Below, one piece after another: positions 17,293 through 25,374 of a stretch of DNA of 60,487 nucleotides (the stretch's first letter is position 1; each line of letters begins with the position of its first letter). Source of the DNA: Caulobacter sp. 17J80-11 (GTDB taxonomy: Bacteria; Pseudomonadota; Alphaproteobacteria; Caulobacterales; Caulobacteraceae). The DNA lies in contig NZ_JACSJI010000023.1 of assembly GCF_014349105.1 (NCBI RefSeq), positions 1 through 60,487 on the forward strand. Direction: 5' to 3'. The position numbers were made by a program, and so were the translations under genes. The notes beneath the pieces are model-generated. The model was not told where the DNA came from, did no database searches, and saw nothing but the letters and a program-made list of their open reading frames with translations.

Positions 17293-17550
17293 TCAGAACT
17301 CGTAGGGGCGGTTCTGGTGGAAATCGATCACCCGGCAGCGGGCCCGCCAGCCTCCCTCGGAGGCGGCGACCTCGGTGACCAGCATCGAATAGAGCCCGTC
17401 CGAGCGCTCGATGTTCAGGCCGTCGCCGACGACCAGTCGCTCGGCCTGAACAGCGCTGATCGACACCTCGCGCCCCTCGGCGAGGTGCGCGTAGGAAATG
17501 CGGTAGTCGTGATGGCCGAACGGCGGCGGCGGGCGGCGGACCGGGTCCAT
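17293..17550 (-). CDS. Small hypothetical protein
   Basis: 85 residues. Alternating pattern (YRISYAHLAEGREVSISAVQAERLVVGDGLNIERSDGLY) suggests a small beta-barrel or beta-sheet fold. No signal peptide. It begins one base after the stop of the upstream small gene (17552-17800), so the two form an operon. Function unknown; conserved-looking use of Trp, Tyr and His supports a real protein. Confidence 0.7.
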   Translation of the reverse strand: MDPVRRPPPPFGHHDYRISYAHLAEGREVSISAVQAERLVVGDGLNIERSDGLYSMLVTEVAASEGGWRARCRVIDFHQNRPYEF

Positions 17551-17551
17551 G

Positions 17552-17800
17552 TCAGCCGAAGTCCGGCGCGTCGTCCGCGTCTTCCGCGAAGCGCTCGCTC
17601 ATCTCGCGGGACAGGCCATCGGCGGAAATCTCCGCGCAGCCGGGCTCGGCCAGCGCCCGGCTGACCGCCTGGTGGACCAGGTAGTAGGCTTCGTTGACGT
17701 CGTTGGTGAGCGCCGCGGCGTCGCCCCTCAGGGCTTCGCCGGCGTTGACGGCGTCCACCGCCCGCGTCGTTCGGCAGGTCGCTTCATTCTGTTCCGACAT
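17552..17800 (-). CDS. Small hypothetical acidic protein
   Basis: 82 residues from ATG 17800; GGAGG is 7 bases upstream, which rules out the longer open frame. Helical and acidic (RAVDAVNAGEALRGDAAALTNDVNEAYYLVHQAVSRALAEPG), ending in an Asp/Glu-rich tail (EDADDAPDFG). The repeated small helices with NDV-NEAYYLVH resemble short regulatory or anti-sigma-like proteins such as NepR in size and charge only; no true match is claimed. It is the first gene of a two-gene operon. Confidence 0.7.
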   Translation of the reverse strand: MSEQNEATCRTTRAVDAVNAGEALRGDAAALTNDVNEAYYLVHQAVSRALAEPGCAEISADGLSREMSERFAEDADDAPDFG

Positions 17801-18141
17801 ACCGCACCTCCGAGGTTCTGAATGTTTTGCACGCCGCCATCGGATTGAACGCGTGAACACCCGATTTCGTCAGGTCGTCGAAAGAATATTTCGAGAAAGA
17901 TACGAGGGAATTTCGCACGAAATTCCACGTCTGAACCCGGAAAATTTGGACGCGCCGGAAATTATTCTGTCGTGACGCTGGACTCAGCGGGTCGCCGCGC
18001 CCATTTTGCCGGACGTCGAGCTATCTGTCGCTGTCAGCGCCTTCTTCCGTTCGCGACGCGCTCGGTTTCCAAGACGCCTCTTCAGACTTGACCCCGACCG
18101 CCGCGCTCTTGCGGCGGCCGCACTCACGCACGGAGGCCATC
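17801..18141. other. Divergent intergenic region with an AT-rich patch
   Basis: 341 bases between a small-protein operon (minus) and csp (plus). Bases from about 17875 to 17970 are markedly AT-richer than the rest of the window and hold two inverted repeats (17879-17893 and 17907-17926). A TTGACC hexamer at 18088-18093 may be a -35 box for csp, but a matching -10 is not convincing. A GC-rich hairpin-like stretch (CCGCCGCGCTCTTGCGGCGG) just upstream of csp could form a structure in the csp leader. Confidence 0.5.
17907..17926. promoter_or_regulatory. Perfect 9-bp inverted repeat in AT-rich leader
   Basis: GGAATTTCG and CGAAATTCC are separated by two bases. A second, weaker one, CGAAA-N5-TTTCG, lies at 17879-17893. 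Such a site about 110 bases upstream of the small-protein operon could be an operator. The bound protein is unknown. Confidence 0.4.
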
Positions 18142-18351
18142 ATGGCGACCGGTACTGTTAAATGGTTCAATTCCACCAAGGGCTACGGCTTCATCCAGCC
18201 TGACGACGGCGGCAAGGACGTCTTCGTCCACATCAGCGCCGTCGAGCGCTCGACGCTGGGCCGCATCGACGAAGGCCAGAAGCTCGCCTACGAGCTCGAG
18301 ATCGACCGTCGCAGCGGCAAGGAATCCGCGGTCAACCTGCAAGCGGCCTGA
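18142..18351 (+). CDS. Cold-shock domain protein (CspA family)
   Basis: 69 residues from ATG 18142 with GGAGG 7 bases upstream. A single OB-fold domain with both RNA-binding motifs: RNP1-type KGYGFIQP and RNP2-type VFVHISAV. Family members act as RNA chaperones or antiterminators. It ends TGATG with the next gene, infA, sharing one base, so the two are translationally coupled. CspA-type proteins are often cold- or stationary-phase induced; nothing more specific is seen here. Confidence 0.97.
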   Translation: MATGTVKWFNSTKGYGFIQPDDGGKDVFVHISAVERSTLGRIDEGQKLAYELEIDRRSGKESAVNLQAA

Positions 18352-18620
18352 TGGCCAAAGAAGAGTTCATCGAGTTCGAGGGCGAAGTCATCGAGCTTCT
18401 GCCCGAGGGACGCTTCCGCGTTAAACTCGACAACGAACACGTGATCCTGGCCTACACGGCCGGGCGCATGAAGCGGAACAGGATCCGGTCGCTCGTGGGC
18501 GACCGGGTCACCGTCGAGATGACTCCTTACGATCTCGACAAGGGCCGCATCACCTTCCGGCACAAGACCGAGGGAGGGTTCCGCCCAGGCGGGGCGCGTC
18601 CTCAGTATCGCCGGCGCTAA
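18351..18620 (+). CDS. infA: Translation initiation factor IF-1 (extended paralogue)
   Basis: 89 residues. The IF-1 OB-fold is clear: [27 protein letters not shown] ... [29 protein letters not shown]. Usual IF-1 is about 72 residues; here a basic, Arg/Gly-rich tail of about 17 residues follows. It helps assemble the 30S initiation complex in canonical members. The start overlaps the csp stop by one base. It may be a second, stress-linked IF-1 rather than the housekeeping copy, which would normally lie elsewhere; I cannot check that here. Confidence 0.93.
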   Translation: MAKEEFIEFEGEVIELLPEGRFRVKLDNEHVILAYTAGRMKRNRIRSLVGDRVTVEMTPYDLDKGRITFRHKTEGGFRPGGARPQYRRR

Positions 18621-18631
18621 GGAGACCCGCC

Positions 18632-18889
18632 ATGAGCGTGTCCGACCGTCTGCCGACCATGACCGACGCGGACCTGCAGACCCTGAAGGCGAACGCCGAG
18701 CGGCTGCAGACCAGCGGGGTTCCCGCGCAACAACGGGCCGCCGTCGAGCTCCTGCCGCTGATCGAGGCCGAGCTCGCCGGTCGTCCGGCCAAGGCCGCGA
18801 GGACCGTACGGGCGGTGAAGCCGGTGAGCGCCGTAAAAGCGGCGAAGCCGGCCAAGAAGACCAAGGCCGCGGCGCAAGCCGCGGAATAA
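18632..18889 (+). CDS. Small hypothetical protein with Lys/Ala-rich tail
   Basis: 85 residues; AAGGAG precedes the ATG by 7 bases. N-terminal half is a helical segment (LPTMTDADLQTLKANAERLQTSG) and a second helix (QRAAVELLPLIEAEL); the C-terminal 35 residues are Lys/Ala/Val repeats resembling histone H1-like or nucleic-acid-binding tails. It starts 11 bases after infA, so it is the third gene of a csp-infA operon and may bind RNA or DNA. A strong terminator follows. Confidence 0.8.
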   Translation: MSVSDRLPTMTDADLQTLKANAERLQTSGVPAQQRAAVELLPLIEAELAGRPAKAARTVRAVKPVSAVKAAKPAKKTKAAAQAAE

Positions 18890-18913
18890 GTCAGTCGCCG
18901 CGCACGGCCAAAA

Positions 18914-18945
18914 GACGCCTCCCGGGTCCACACCCGGGAGGCGTC
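18914..18945 (+). terminator. Intrinsic terminator after the csp-infA operon
   Basis: A perfect 14-bp stem (GACGCCTCCCGGGT / ACCCGGGAGGCGTC) with a 4-base loop begins 24 bases after the last stop codon. A short T run (TTTT) follows a few bases later. This is the cleanest terminator in the window. Confidence 0.85.
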
Positions 18946-18992
18946 CTGCGTTTTGCGCGCAACCTCCGCCCCTCCCAGCCGTTCGCTTGGCT

Positions 18993-19187
18993 ATGCCGAG
19001 AGTCCTGACGACGTGTCCGCGAACGGACGAGGCGGTCTCCACCTGCCTGCGCATGCAGGAGGCGGAACTCGCCGTGATGACCGAGACCCGGATGTTCCGG
19101 TGCGCCGGCTGCGGCCATGTCCACGAGTGGTTCCGGTCCGAGGCCTGGGTCGAGCGCGACCCGGCCGAACTCGCGCGCCTGACCTGA
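18993..19187 (+). CDS. Small zinc-ribbon-like protein
   Basis: 64 residues from ATG 18993. Four cysteines are arranged as TCP...TC and RCAGCGHVHEW; the pair CAGCG with nearby His looks like half of a zinc ribbon. There is no signal peptide. Related tiny zinc-finger proteins occur widely without known function. The next small gene follows after 7 bases. Confidence 0.65.
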   Translation: MPRVLTTCPRTDEAVSTCLRMQEAELAVMTETRMFRCAGCGHVHEWFRSEAWVERDPAELARLT

Positions 19188-19194
19188 GCCGCCC

Positions 19195-19422
19195 ATGCCG
19201 GTTTACCTTGAGCGTCCGGCGCTCAGAGCCTCGCCCGACGAGGTGGAGGTGCTGCGCGCCACGACCGCCTATGGCGCCGTCGTCTACATAAATTCCACCC
19301 CGGAGCTGCTGGCCCTGTTCGGTCGAGACCGCGCCGGCCTGTTTGAAGCCGAAGACCGTGGCGGCGCCGGCTGGGACGTGCGCTACCGCGTGGACGTGGC
19401 GGCTAACGACAACCTTGGCTAG
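19195..19422 (+). CDS. Small hypothetical protein
   Basis: 75 residues, with PVYLERPALRASPDEVEVLRATTAYGAVVYINSTPELLALFGRD. It may be a small alpha/beta protein. It begins 7 bases after the zinc-ribbon-like gene and converges on the amidohydrolase gene with 8 bases between the stops. Not recognised. Confidence 0.55.
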   Translation: MPVYLERPALRASPDEVEVLRATTAYGAVVYINSTPELLALFGRDRAGLFEAEDRGGAGWDVRYRVDVAANDNLG

Positions 19423-19430
19423 CGGCGAGC

Positions 19431-20816
19431 TCAGGCCAGCGTGTTCTTGTAGATCGTCCCGGCCTTCATGATGACGCGGAAGCTGCGCTCGGGATCGGCG
19501 ACCAGCTCCAGGTTCTGAAGCGGGTTGCCTTCGACCAGCAGCAGGTCGGCGTGCGCGCCCGGCTCCACCACGCCCAGCCTTCCGGGATAGGGGTTCGAAA
19601 AGCCGGACATGGCCAGCAGCTCGGCGTTCGCGGCGGTGGCCATCCGCAGCGCCTCGGCCGGGCTGTACCACCGGGTCATCAGCGCCAGATACGCGCCCTG
19701 GCGGGCGGCGGCGACCGGATTGAACAGGATGTCCGAGCCCCAGGCGGTCTTGGCCCCCAGCTTCCGGGCCAGCCGGTAGGCCCGGTCGGTGCCGGCGAAC
19801 ACCTCTCGGGCCTTCACCTGCGAGACCGGGCTCATGGCCGCGAAGGTCTCGGGATTGTAGCTCAGCGGCTGCAGGCTCCACCAAAGCCCCTTGTCGACCA
19901 GCAGCTTGGCGGTGGCCTCGTCGATCAGCTGGCCGTGGTCGATGCATTTCACCCCCGCCGCGATCGCCTGGCGGATGGCCGGCGGGGTGTAGGCGTGGAT
20001 GGCGACGTAGGTGCCCCAGTTCTCGGCCGCCTCGACCCCGGCGCGGATCTCGGGCTCGGTGAACTGGACCGACTCGATCGGATTGTACTGCGAGCTGACC
20101 CCGCCGCCGCCCATCAGCTTGATCTGGCTGGCGCCCTGACGGAGCTGCTCGCGGGCCCGCAGCCGCACCTCGTCGGGGCTGTCGGCGATGGCCGAAATGC
20201 CCTCCTGCTCGGACCAGCTCAGCGGCCCCCCGGGGCTGCGCGGCAGTTCGAACGGAAAGCGGAAGTCGCCGTGCCCGGAGGTCTGCGAGATCATCGCCCC
20301 TGAGGGATAGATCCTCGGCCCGACCGCGGCGCCCTCGTCGATGGCGCGCTTCAGCCCGAACACCGGCCCGCCCATGTCGCGGATGGTGGTGAAGCCGCGC
20401 AGCAGCGTGGCCTGCGCCTGCCGCGCGGCCAGCAGGTTCAGATAGCCGATGTCGCCGGTCAGCAGCACGGGCTGCGGCGTGCCGGCCATGAAGGCGTGCC
20501 AATGGGCGTCGATCAGGCCGGGCATCAGCACCCGCCCGCCGCCGGCGATCTCGGTCGCGTCGCCGATAGGCGGCAGGCCGGCTCCCATCTTCTCGATCAC
20601 CCCGCCGCGCACCAGCACGTCGCTCGGGCCTGACAGGGCGTCGCCGCGCCCGTCGAACACGCGGACATTGCGGAAGACGGTCGCGCCGGCGGACGGCGGC
20701 GGCGCGGGCGGGGCGTCCACCCGCAGGTCGTCCTCAGCCAGGGCCGCCCGGGCCAAGCCGAACAGCCCCGCCGCCGCCAGTCCTCCGAACAGCCCGCGTC
20801 GCGTTGTGTCGACCAT
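19431..20816 (-). CDS. Tat-exported metal-dependent amidohydrolase
   Basis: 461 residues from ATG 20816 (AGGA upstream); a GTG at 20843 is possible. A twin-arginine signal is visible (TTRRGLFGGLAAAGLFGLARAALA). The amidohydrolase barrel shows the metal HWH at residues 105-107 in PGLIDAHWHAF, the lysine in IKLMGGGGVSS, histidines in AIHAYTP and CIDHGQLID, and the aspartate in AWGSDILFN. It belongs to the imidazolonepropionase/prolidase-like group (COG1228); Caulobacter relatives hydrolyse N-acyl or peptide bonds. It probably acts in the periplasm on a peptide or acyl-amino acid. Confidence 0.93.
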   Translation of the reverse strand: MVDTTRRGLFGGLAAAGLFGLARAALAEDDLRVDAPPAPPPSAGATVFRNVRVFDGRGDALSGPSDVLVRGGVIEKMGAGLPPIGDATEIAGGGRVLMPGLIDAHWHAFMAGTPQPVLLTGDIGYLNLLAARQAQATLLRGFTTIRDMGGPVFGLKRAIDEGAAVGPRIYPSGAMISQTSGHGDFRFPFELPRSPGGPLSWSEQEGISAIADSPDEVRLRAREQLRQGASQIKLMGGGGVSSQYNPIESVQFTEPEIRAGVEAAENWGTYVAIHAYTPPAIRQAIAAGVKCIDHGQLIDEATAKLLVDKGLWWSLQPLSYNPETFAAMSPVSQVKAREVFAGTDRAYRLARKLGAKTAWGSDILFNPVAAARQGAYLALMTRWYSPAEALRMATAANAELLAMSGFSNPYPGRLGVVEPGAHADLLLVEGNPLQNLELVADPERSFRVIMKAGTIYKNTLA

Positions 20817-21300
20817 CGCCTGGGTCCTCGAGCGTGCGCTCACGCTCGCCGACCCAACGCTTCCCCGCTCCGCTCGTTCGCCCCTAGGGCCGACCCGAGC
20901 GGCGACTCAGTGAAATCCCCTCTCCCGGTCGGGAGAGGGAGGGGCCCGCGCCGCAAAGCGGCGTGGGAGGGTGAGGGTCACGGGAGGGGGCAGGACTAGG
21001 CGCGCCAGGAGCCGCCGCCGTCCGTAACCCCTCATCCTCCCGCGGGGACCTCCGCGCGAACGCGCTCCGGTGCGCGGGGCCCGTCCTTCTCCCTCTGGGA
21101 GAAGGGATCCGACGGATCACTGGAGCGCCTTAAGTCCATGGTGGAATTGGAGCGCTCGGGACTGGGCTGCTCAAGGCGCGGGTGGGCGCTTGGGTCTTGT
21201 TCGATGTACAAACAATGCTCGCGCACCTTTGCCCCCCTAAGTTCGGACACCTCATGTCGAGTTCTGGCGCGAGGGCCTCAAGGATCTCGTTGGTGCCTAT
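20817..21300. other. Intergenic region, mostly repeats
   Basis: 484 bases before the doubtful small gene at 21301. It contains a family B repeat at 20918-21105. From 21241 a plus-strand frame stays open into the gene at 21301 without any start codon, as if the 5' part of a gene had been lost. No promoter was recognised. Confidence 0.5.
20918..21105. repeat. Composite palindromic repeat, family B-like
   Basis: A perfect palindrome at its left end (CCCTCTCCC-GGTC?-GGGAGAGGG, 20918-20939), a GCCGC...GCGGC hairpin, then on the right TCCTTCTCCCTCTGGGAGAAGGGA (21082-21105). Inner arms TGGGAGGGTGAGGG and CCCTCATCCTCCC are near-complementary. The form is similar to the 23293-23464 repeat. Confidence 0.7.
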
Positions 21301-21549
21301 GTGAACCAAGGCTCCTTTGAGGACGCCGCGAAGTACATGGCCTCGATGAGCGCGTCGTACCCGGAGATGGACGCCGAATGGCTCCTCCTGTTTGACAGGG
21401 GGCTCAGCCTGGCGCGCGATCGCGATCCCTACGTGATCGAATGTGTGAACTGGAGCGGCTATAAAGCGGACAGCTTCGACGACGCGGCGTGCATCATACA
21501 GGAGCTCGCCGATCACTACGCCGCGGCGGTCCAGCGTACCGCGAACTAG
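21301..21549 (+). pseudogene. Small gene or 5'-truncated remnant
   Basis: 82 residues if it starts at GTG 21301. The composition looks like protein (FEDAAKYMASMSASYPEMDAEWLLLFDRGLSLARDRDPYVIECVNWSGYKADSFDDAACIIQELAD is beyond chance in this frame; only parts are quoted elsewhere). In the same frame the 60 bases upstream also read as plausible protein (HVEFWREGLKDLVGAY) but without a start codon and with a TAA before base 21241. So either translation starts at the GTG or the gene has lost its 5' end. No function recognised. Confidence 0.45.
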
Positions 21550-21672
21550 TCCGCCCCGGCTGCGGCATCTAGGGCGCCGGCCGCCGGTCTCTCGCCGCCC
21601 CGCCTTCCCGTCCCGCCGTTCCGGTGGTAGGTGCGCGCGCGTCTTTCCTCCCCGCACGAAGGCCCCTCCCCC

Positions 21673-23286
21673 ATGCCCGCCGCGCCCGACTTCCCGCCCG
21701 CTCCCGATCGCGTCCAGCCGACCCGGGCGCTGATCTCGATCTCCGACAAGACCGGGCTGGAGGAAGGCGCGCGCGCCCTGCACGAACTGGGCGTGGAGCT
21801 GGTCTCGACCGGCGGCACCCGCGCGGCGATCGAGAAGGCCGGCCTGCCGGTGAAGGATGTCGCCGACCTGACCGGCTTCCCGGAGATGATGGACGGCCGG
21901 GTGAAGACCCTGCACCCGAAGGTGCACGGCGCCCTGCTGGGCGTCCGCGACGCCGAAAGCCACGCCAAGGCCATGGCCGAGCACGGCATCGTCAACATTG
22001 ATGTGGTGTGGATCGACCTTTACCCGTTCGAGGCGACCGTCGCCTCCGGGGCCGGCTTCGACGCCTGCATCGAGAACATCGACATCGGCGGCCCGGCGAT
22101 GATCCGCTCCTCGGCCAAGAACCACGGCTATGTCGCGGTCGCCACCGACAAGGCCGCGATCGACGAGGTGATCGCCGCGTTGAAGGCCGACGGCGCCACC
22201 ACGCTGGAGCTGCGCAAGCGCCTGGCCGCCCGCGCCTTCGCCCGCACCGCCGCCTACGACGCGGCCGTCTCGGGCTGGTTCGCCGGGCAGGTCGGCGACG
22301 CCTATCCGGCCCGCAAGACCATCGCCGGCTCGCTGCTGCAGACCATGCGCTACGGCGAGAACCCGCATCAGTCGGCGGCCTTCTACAAGACCTCGGAAGT
22401 GCGCCCGGGCGTGACCACGGCCCGCCAGCTGCAGGGCAAGGAGCTCAGCTACAACAACGTCGCCGACACCGACGCCGCCTTCGAGCTGGTGGCCGAGTTC
22501 GACCCGTCGGTCGCCGCCGCGTGCGTCATCGTCAAGCACGCCAACCCGTGCGGCGTGGCCATCGGCGCCGATCTGGCGACCGCCTACCAGCGCGCGCTGG
22601 AGTGCGATCCGGTCTCGGCCTTCGGCGGCATCGTCGCCGTGAACCGCAAGCTCGACCGCGCGGCCGCGGAGAAGATCGTGGAGATCTTCACCGAGGTGGT
22701 GATCGCCCCCGAGGTGGACGAGGACGCCGCGGCCGTGTTCGCGGCCAAGAAGAACCTCCGCCTGCTAGTCACCGACGGTCTGCCCGACCCGCTGGCCGGC
22801 GGCGAGGTGTTCCGTTCGGTGGCCGGCGGTCTGCTGGTCCAGTCGCGCGACATCGCCCGCATCAAGGCGGCCGACCTGAAGATCGTCACCAAGCGCCAGC
22901 CGACCGACGAGGAAGTGCGCGACATGCTGTTCGCCTTCACCGTCGCCAAGCACGTGAAGTCGAACGCCATCGTCTACGCCAAGGAAGGCCGTACCGCCGG
23001 CATCGGCGCCGGCCAGATGAACCGCCGCGACAGCGCCCGCATCGCCGCCCTGCGCGCCAAGGAGGCGGCCGAGGCCCTGGGCCTGACGGACTCGCTGGCC
23101 AAGGATTCGGCCTGCGCCTCGGAAGCCTTCTTCCCGTTCCCGGACGGCCTGCTGGAGGCGGCCGCCGCGGGCGCAACGGCGGTGATCCAGCCCGGGGGCT
23201 CGATCAAGGACGCCGACGTCATCGCCGCCGCCGATCAGGCCGGCCTGACCATGGCCTTCACCGGCGTGCGGGTGTTCCGGCACTAA
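21673..23286 (+). CDS. purH: Bifunctional AICAR formyltransferase / IMP cyclohydrolase
   Basis: 537 residues from ATG 21673. It carries out the last two steps of IMP synthesis. The N-terminal IMP cyclohydrolase part shows [18 protein letters not shown] and STGGT; the C-terminal AICAR transformylase part shows [23 protein letters not shown] and SAFGGIVA, with TKRQPTDEE and [12 protein letters not shown]. Length and order are normal. The repeat at 23293 follows directly, so it probably ends its own transcript. Confidence 0.98.
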   Translation: MPAAPDFPPAPDRVQPTRALISISDKTGLEEGARALHELGVELVSTGGTRAAIEKAGLPVKDVADLTGFPEMMDGRVKTLHPKVHGALLGVRDAESHAKAMAEHGIVNIDVVWIDLYPFEATVASGAGFDACIENIDIGGPAMIRSSAKNHGYVAVATDKAAIDEVIAALKADGATTLELRKRLAARAFARTAAYDAAVSGWFAGQVGDAYPARKTIAGSLLQTMRYGENPHQSAAFYKTSEVRPGVTTARQLQGKELSYNNVADTDAAFELVAEFDPSVAAACVIVKHANPCGVAIGADLATAYQRALECDPVSAFGGIVAVNRKLDRAAAEKIVEIFTEVVIAPEVDEDAAAVFAAKKNLRLLVTDGLPDPLAGGEVFRSVAGGLLVQSRDIARIKAADLKIVTKRQPTDEEVRDMLFAFTVAKHVKSNAIVYAKEGRTAGIGAGQMNRRDSARIAALRAKEAAEALGLTDSLAKDSACASEAFFPFPDGLLEAAAAGATAVIQPGGSIKDADVIAAADQAGLTMAFTGVRVFRH

Positions 23287-23292
23287 GAGGGT

Positions 23293-23464
23293 CCTTCTCC
23301 CCTTGCGGGAGAAGGTGGCCGGCGAAGCCGGTCGGATGCGGGGTGTCAGCGCCGGGGCTTCCGAGCCTTGGCGCGGATCTTTTTTCCCCTGACGTCCGGC
23401 CGGCGCGCCGACACTCCTCATCCGGCGCGCGCTGCGCGCCACCTTCTCCCGCAAGGGGAGAAGG
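23293..23464. repeat. Composite palindromic repeat, family B
   Basis: CCTTCTCCCCTTGCGGGAGAAGG (23293 on) and CCTTCTCCCGCAAGGGGAGAAGG (to 23464) are inverted copies at the ends. Inner blocks GGCGAAGCCGGTCGGATG and CATCCGGCGCGCGCTGCG face each other. The outer arms are perfectly complementary over 23 bases. It begins six bases after the purH stop. Confidence 0.85.
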
Positions 23465-23466
23465 AA

Positions 23467-23496
23467 GGCTTGACCCCGTCGCCGACCCGCGTTCGT
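23467..23496 (+). promoter_or_regulatory. Conserved leader element, copy 1
   Basis: GGCTTGACC, 13 bases, then GCGTTCGT. The same block precedes the other two hydrolase genes at 24400 and 25323 with 14-base spacing. TTGACC may be a -35 box for the housekeeping sigma factor. GCGTT is the -10 part in either case. It lies 29 bases before the first hydrolase start. Confidence 0.5.
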
Positions 23497-23525
23497 CTGG
23501 GGTCCTGAGCTTTCAAAGGGCGGTC

Positions 23526-24386
23526 ATGTCCTCCCGTCGAGACTTTCTTCTGGCTGGCGGCGCCGCAGCCGCCTCAGGTGGTTCGGCGCGCGCCCAGACC
23601 CCGCGCGAGCGCCACAAGCTGGACACCTGCGCCGAGCGGTGGGCCAGGCTCGAGCCCTTCACCCAGGTTTACGGACCGGACGACGACACCCCCCGCCCGG
23701 CGGTGCTGCTGTTCCACGGCTGCGGCGGGGTGCGGGTGCACCTCTCCGAATACGCCGAAGCGGCGGCGGCGATCGGGGTGCGCGCCTTCGTGGTGGATTC
23801 CTACTCGGCCCGCGGGTGGAGCCCGGAGTTCGGGCGCGCCTTCGTCTGCACCGGGGCGGTGTTCCGCGGCGATCAGCGGGCCGGCGACGTGCTGGCCGCG
23901 ATCAAGGGCGTGTCGCAGCGCCCCGACGTCGACCCGACCCGGCTGGCGGTGGCCGGCTGGAGCCACGGCGGCTGGGGGATCATGGAGCTGATGTCCTCGC
24001 CGCTGGAGCACGCCGGCGAGATCGGCCTTGCCGACCCGCAGGACCCGGACCTGTCGGGGGTGAAGGGCGCCTTCCTGGCCTACCCTTACGTCGGTTTCGT
24101 CGCCACCGGCCGCAGTCGGCCATGGCGGCGCCGGCCGCAGACCCTGGGCGTCATCGCCAAACGGGACCACCTGACGACCGTGCGCAACGCGCGCCGAGTC
24201 TACGACGTGGTCGGCGGATCGGGCGTGCCCGTCGAGGTCTGGGAGGCGGAGGGCACCCACTCATTCGACGAACGCACCGGCTTCGGGCCGATGAAGTATG
24301 ACCCTGAGGTCACGGCCGAGTCCGTGCGCCGGTTCACCGCCTTCCTCCGCACCGGGCTGGACGTAACGGCGACCACGACCGCGTGA
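23526..24386 (+). CDS. Dienelactone-hydrolase-like protein 1 (Tat exported)
   Basis: 286 residues from ATG 23526 (AAGGGCGG upstream). A twin-arginine leader (SSRRDFLLAGG, residues 2-12) is present only in this copy. The alpha/beta-hydrolase core: VLLFHGCGGVR (61-70), nucleophile elbow GWSHGG with Ser146, Asp214 (KRDHLTT) and His245 (GTHSFDE). Classical dienelactone hydrolase uses Cys at the nucleophile; here Ser. It is first of three tandem paralogues, each with its own upstream element. Likely an esterase or lactonase acting in the periplasm; substrate unknown. Confidence 0.9.
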   Translation: MSSRRDFLLAGGAAAASGGSARAQTPRERHKLDTCAERWARLEPFTQVYGPDDDTPRPAVLLFHGCGGVRVHLSEYAEAAAAIGVRAFVVDSYSARGWSPEFGRAFVCTGAVFRGDQRAGDVLAAIKGVSQRPDVDPTRLAVAGWSHGGWGIMELMSSPLEHAGEIGLADPQDPDLSGVKGAFLAYPYVGFVATGRSRPWRRRPQTLGVIAKRDHLTTVRNARRVYDVVGGSGVPVEVWEAEGTHSFDERTGFGPMKYDPEVTAESVRRFTAFLRTGLDVTATTTA

Positions 24387-24399
24387 GGAACCAACTCCC

Positions 24400-24430
24400 G
24401 GCTTGACCGCGTTTGCGCACCTGCGTTCGT
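24400..24430 (+). promoter_or_regulatory. Conserved leader element, copy 2
   Basis: GGCTTGACC, 14 bases, GCGTTCGT, ending 21 bases before the start codon of the second hydrolase. Compare 23467 and 25323. Confidence 0.5.
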
Positions 24431-24451
24431 TAAGCGGGACGGAGATCGTTG

Positions 24452-25273
24452 ATGGACTCGCTCGAAGACCGCTGGATGAAGCTCCAGCCGCACGTCCAGG
24501 TTTTCGGGCCCGAGGACGACGCGCCCCGCCCGGCGGTCCTGCTGTTCCACGGCTGCGGCGGCGTGCGCTCGCACATCACCGGCTATGCGGAGGCGGCGGC
24601 GCAAGCCGGCCTGCGGGCCTTCGTGATCGACTCCTACGGCCCGCGCGGCTGGGCCCGGCCGTTCGCCCTGGCCACCGTCTGCACCGGGGTGATCTTCCGC
24701 GGCCGCGAGCGGGCCGGCGACGTGCTGGCCGCCCTGTGGGGCGTGGCCCGGCGGCGCGACGTCGACCACACCAGCCTGGCCGCGGCCGGCTGGAGCCACG
24801 GCGGCTGGGGCATCATGGAGCTGATGTCCTCGCCGCTCTCGAGGGCCGGGGAGTTCGGCCTGGCCGATCCTCAGGGCACGGACCTTTCAGGCCTGAAGGC
24901 GACCGTGCTGGTCTACCCGTATGTCGGGATCGGCGCGACGGCGCGGATGAAGCCCTGGAAGCGGTGCCCGAAGACGCTGGCGGTGATCGCCGAGCAGGAC
25001 CACCTGACCACGGTCGAGAACGCCCACAAGGTCTACGACGCGGTGAAGGCCTGCGGGGTGGAGGTGCAGACCTGGCAGGCGGCCGGCACCCACGCCTTCG
25101 ACGAGCCCGGCGGAAACGGGCCGATGAAGTACGACGAGACGCTGACCAAGGAGGCCTATGGCCGCTTCGTCCGTTTCCTGCAGGCCGCCCTCCTCCCGCA
25201 GCCCGAGGCCAAGCCGGCCCCGAAGCGCCGCGCCCGCGCCGCCAGCCCCGCCCAGTCCGCCCAGGCCGGGTGA
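24452..25273 (+). CDS. Dienelactone-hydrolase-like protein 2 (cytosolic)
   Basis: 273 residues from ATG 24452 (GGAG with 7-base spacer); a TTG three bases earlier is less likely. Same core as copy 1, with LLFHGCGGVR and GWSHGG (Ser115), EQDHLTTVENAHKVYD and GTHAFDEPGG, but no signal peptide. The C-terminal tail is Pro/Lys/Ala-rich (PEAKPAPKRRARAASPAQSAQ), unlike copies 1 and 3. Copies 1 and 2 share the block GLADPQ/GTDLSGLK and are the closest pair. The copies appear to have arisen by tandem duplication. Confidence 0.9.
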   Translation: MDSLEDRWMKLQPHVQVFGPEDDAPRPAVLLFHGCGGVRSHITGYAEAAAQAGLRAFVIDSYGPRGWARPFALATVCTGVIFRGRERAGDVLAALWGVARRRDVDHTSLAAAGWSHGGWGIMELMSSPLSRAGEFGLADPQGTDLSGLKATVLVYPYVGIGATARMKPWKRCPKTLAVIAEQDHLTTVENAHKVYDAVKACGVEVQTWQAAGTHAFDEPGGNGPMKYDETLTKEAYGRFVRFLQAALLPQPEAKPAPKRRARAASPAQSAQAG

Positions 25274-25322
25274 GGCTGGAAATACCCGAACCGGGGCATT
25301 TCGCTCGCCGGATCGGGGCGCA

Positions 25323-25353
25323 GGCTTGACCGCTCGCGCCGACCCGCGTTCGT
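25323..25353 (+). promoter_or_regulatory. Conserved leader element, copy 3
   Basis: GGCTTGACC, 14 bases, GCGTTCGT, 21 bases before the third hydrolase start codon. The surrounding bases (CGCCGACCC) also match copy 1. Confidence 0.5.
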
Positions 25354-25374
25354 TGACGCGGGGGTTGGAGTTTC

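Noticed and set aside
17694-17975. Plus-strand open frame over the AT-rich gap
   Set aside because: No ribosome site, overlaps the real minus-strand gene and follows noncoding composition.
22008-23525. Plus-strand open frame running through purH in another phase into hydrolase 1
   Set aside because: Only its 3' part from 23526 is coding, with a Tat leader and ribosome site. The upstream part is a shadow of purH.
24388-24412. GGAAC followed after 19 bases by GTT upstream of hydrolase 2
   Set aside because: Spacing is too long for the EcfG form and the other two copies lack GGAAC.
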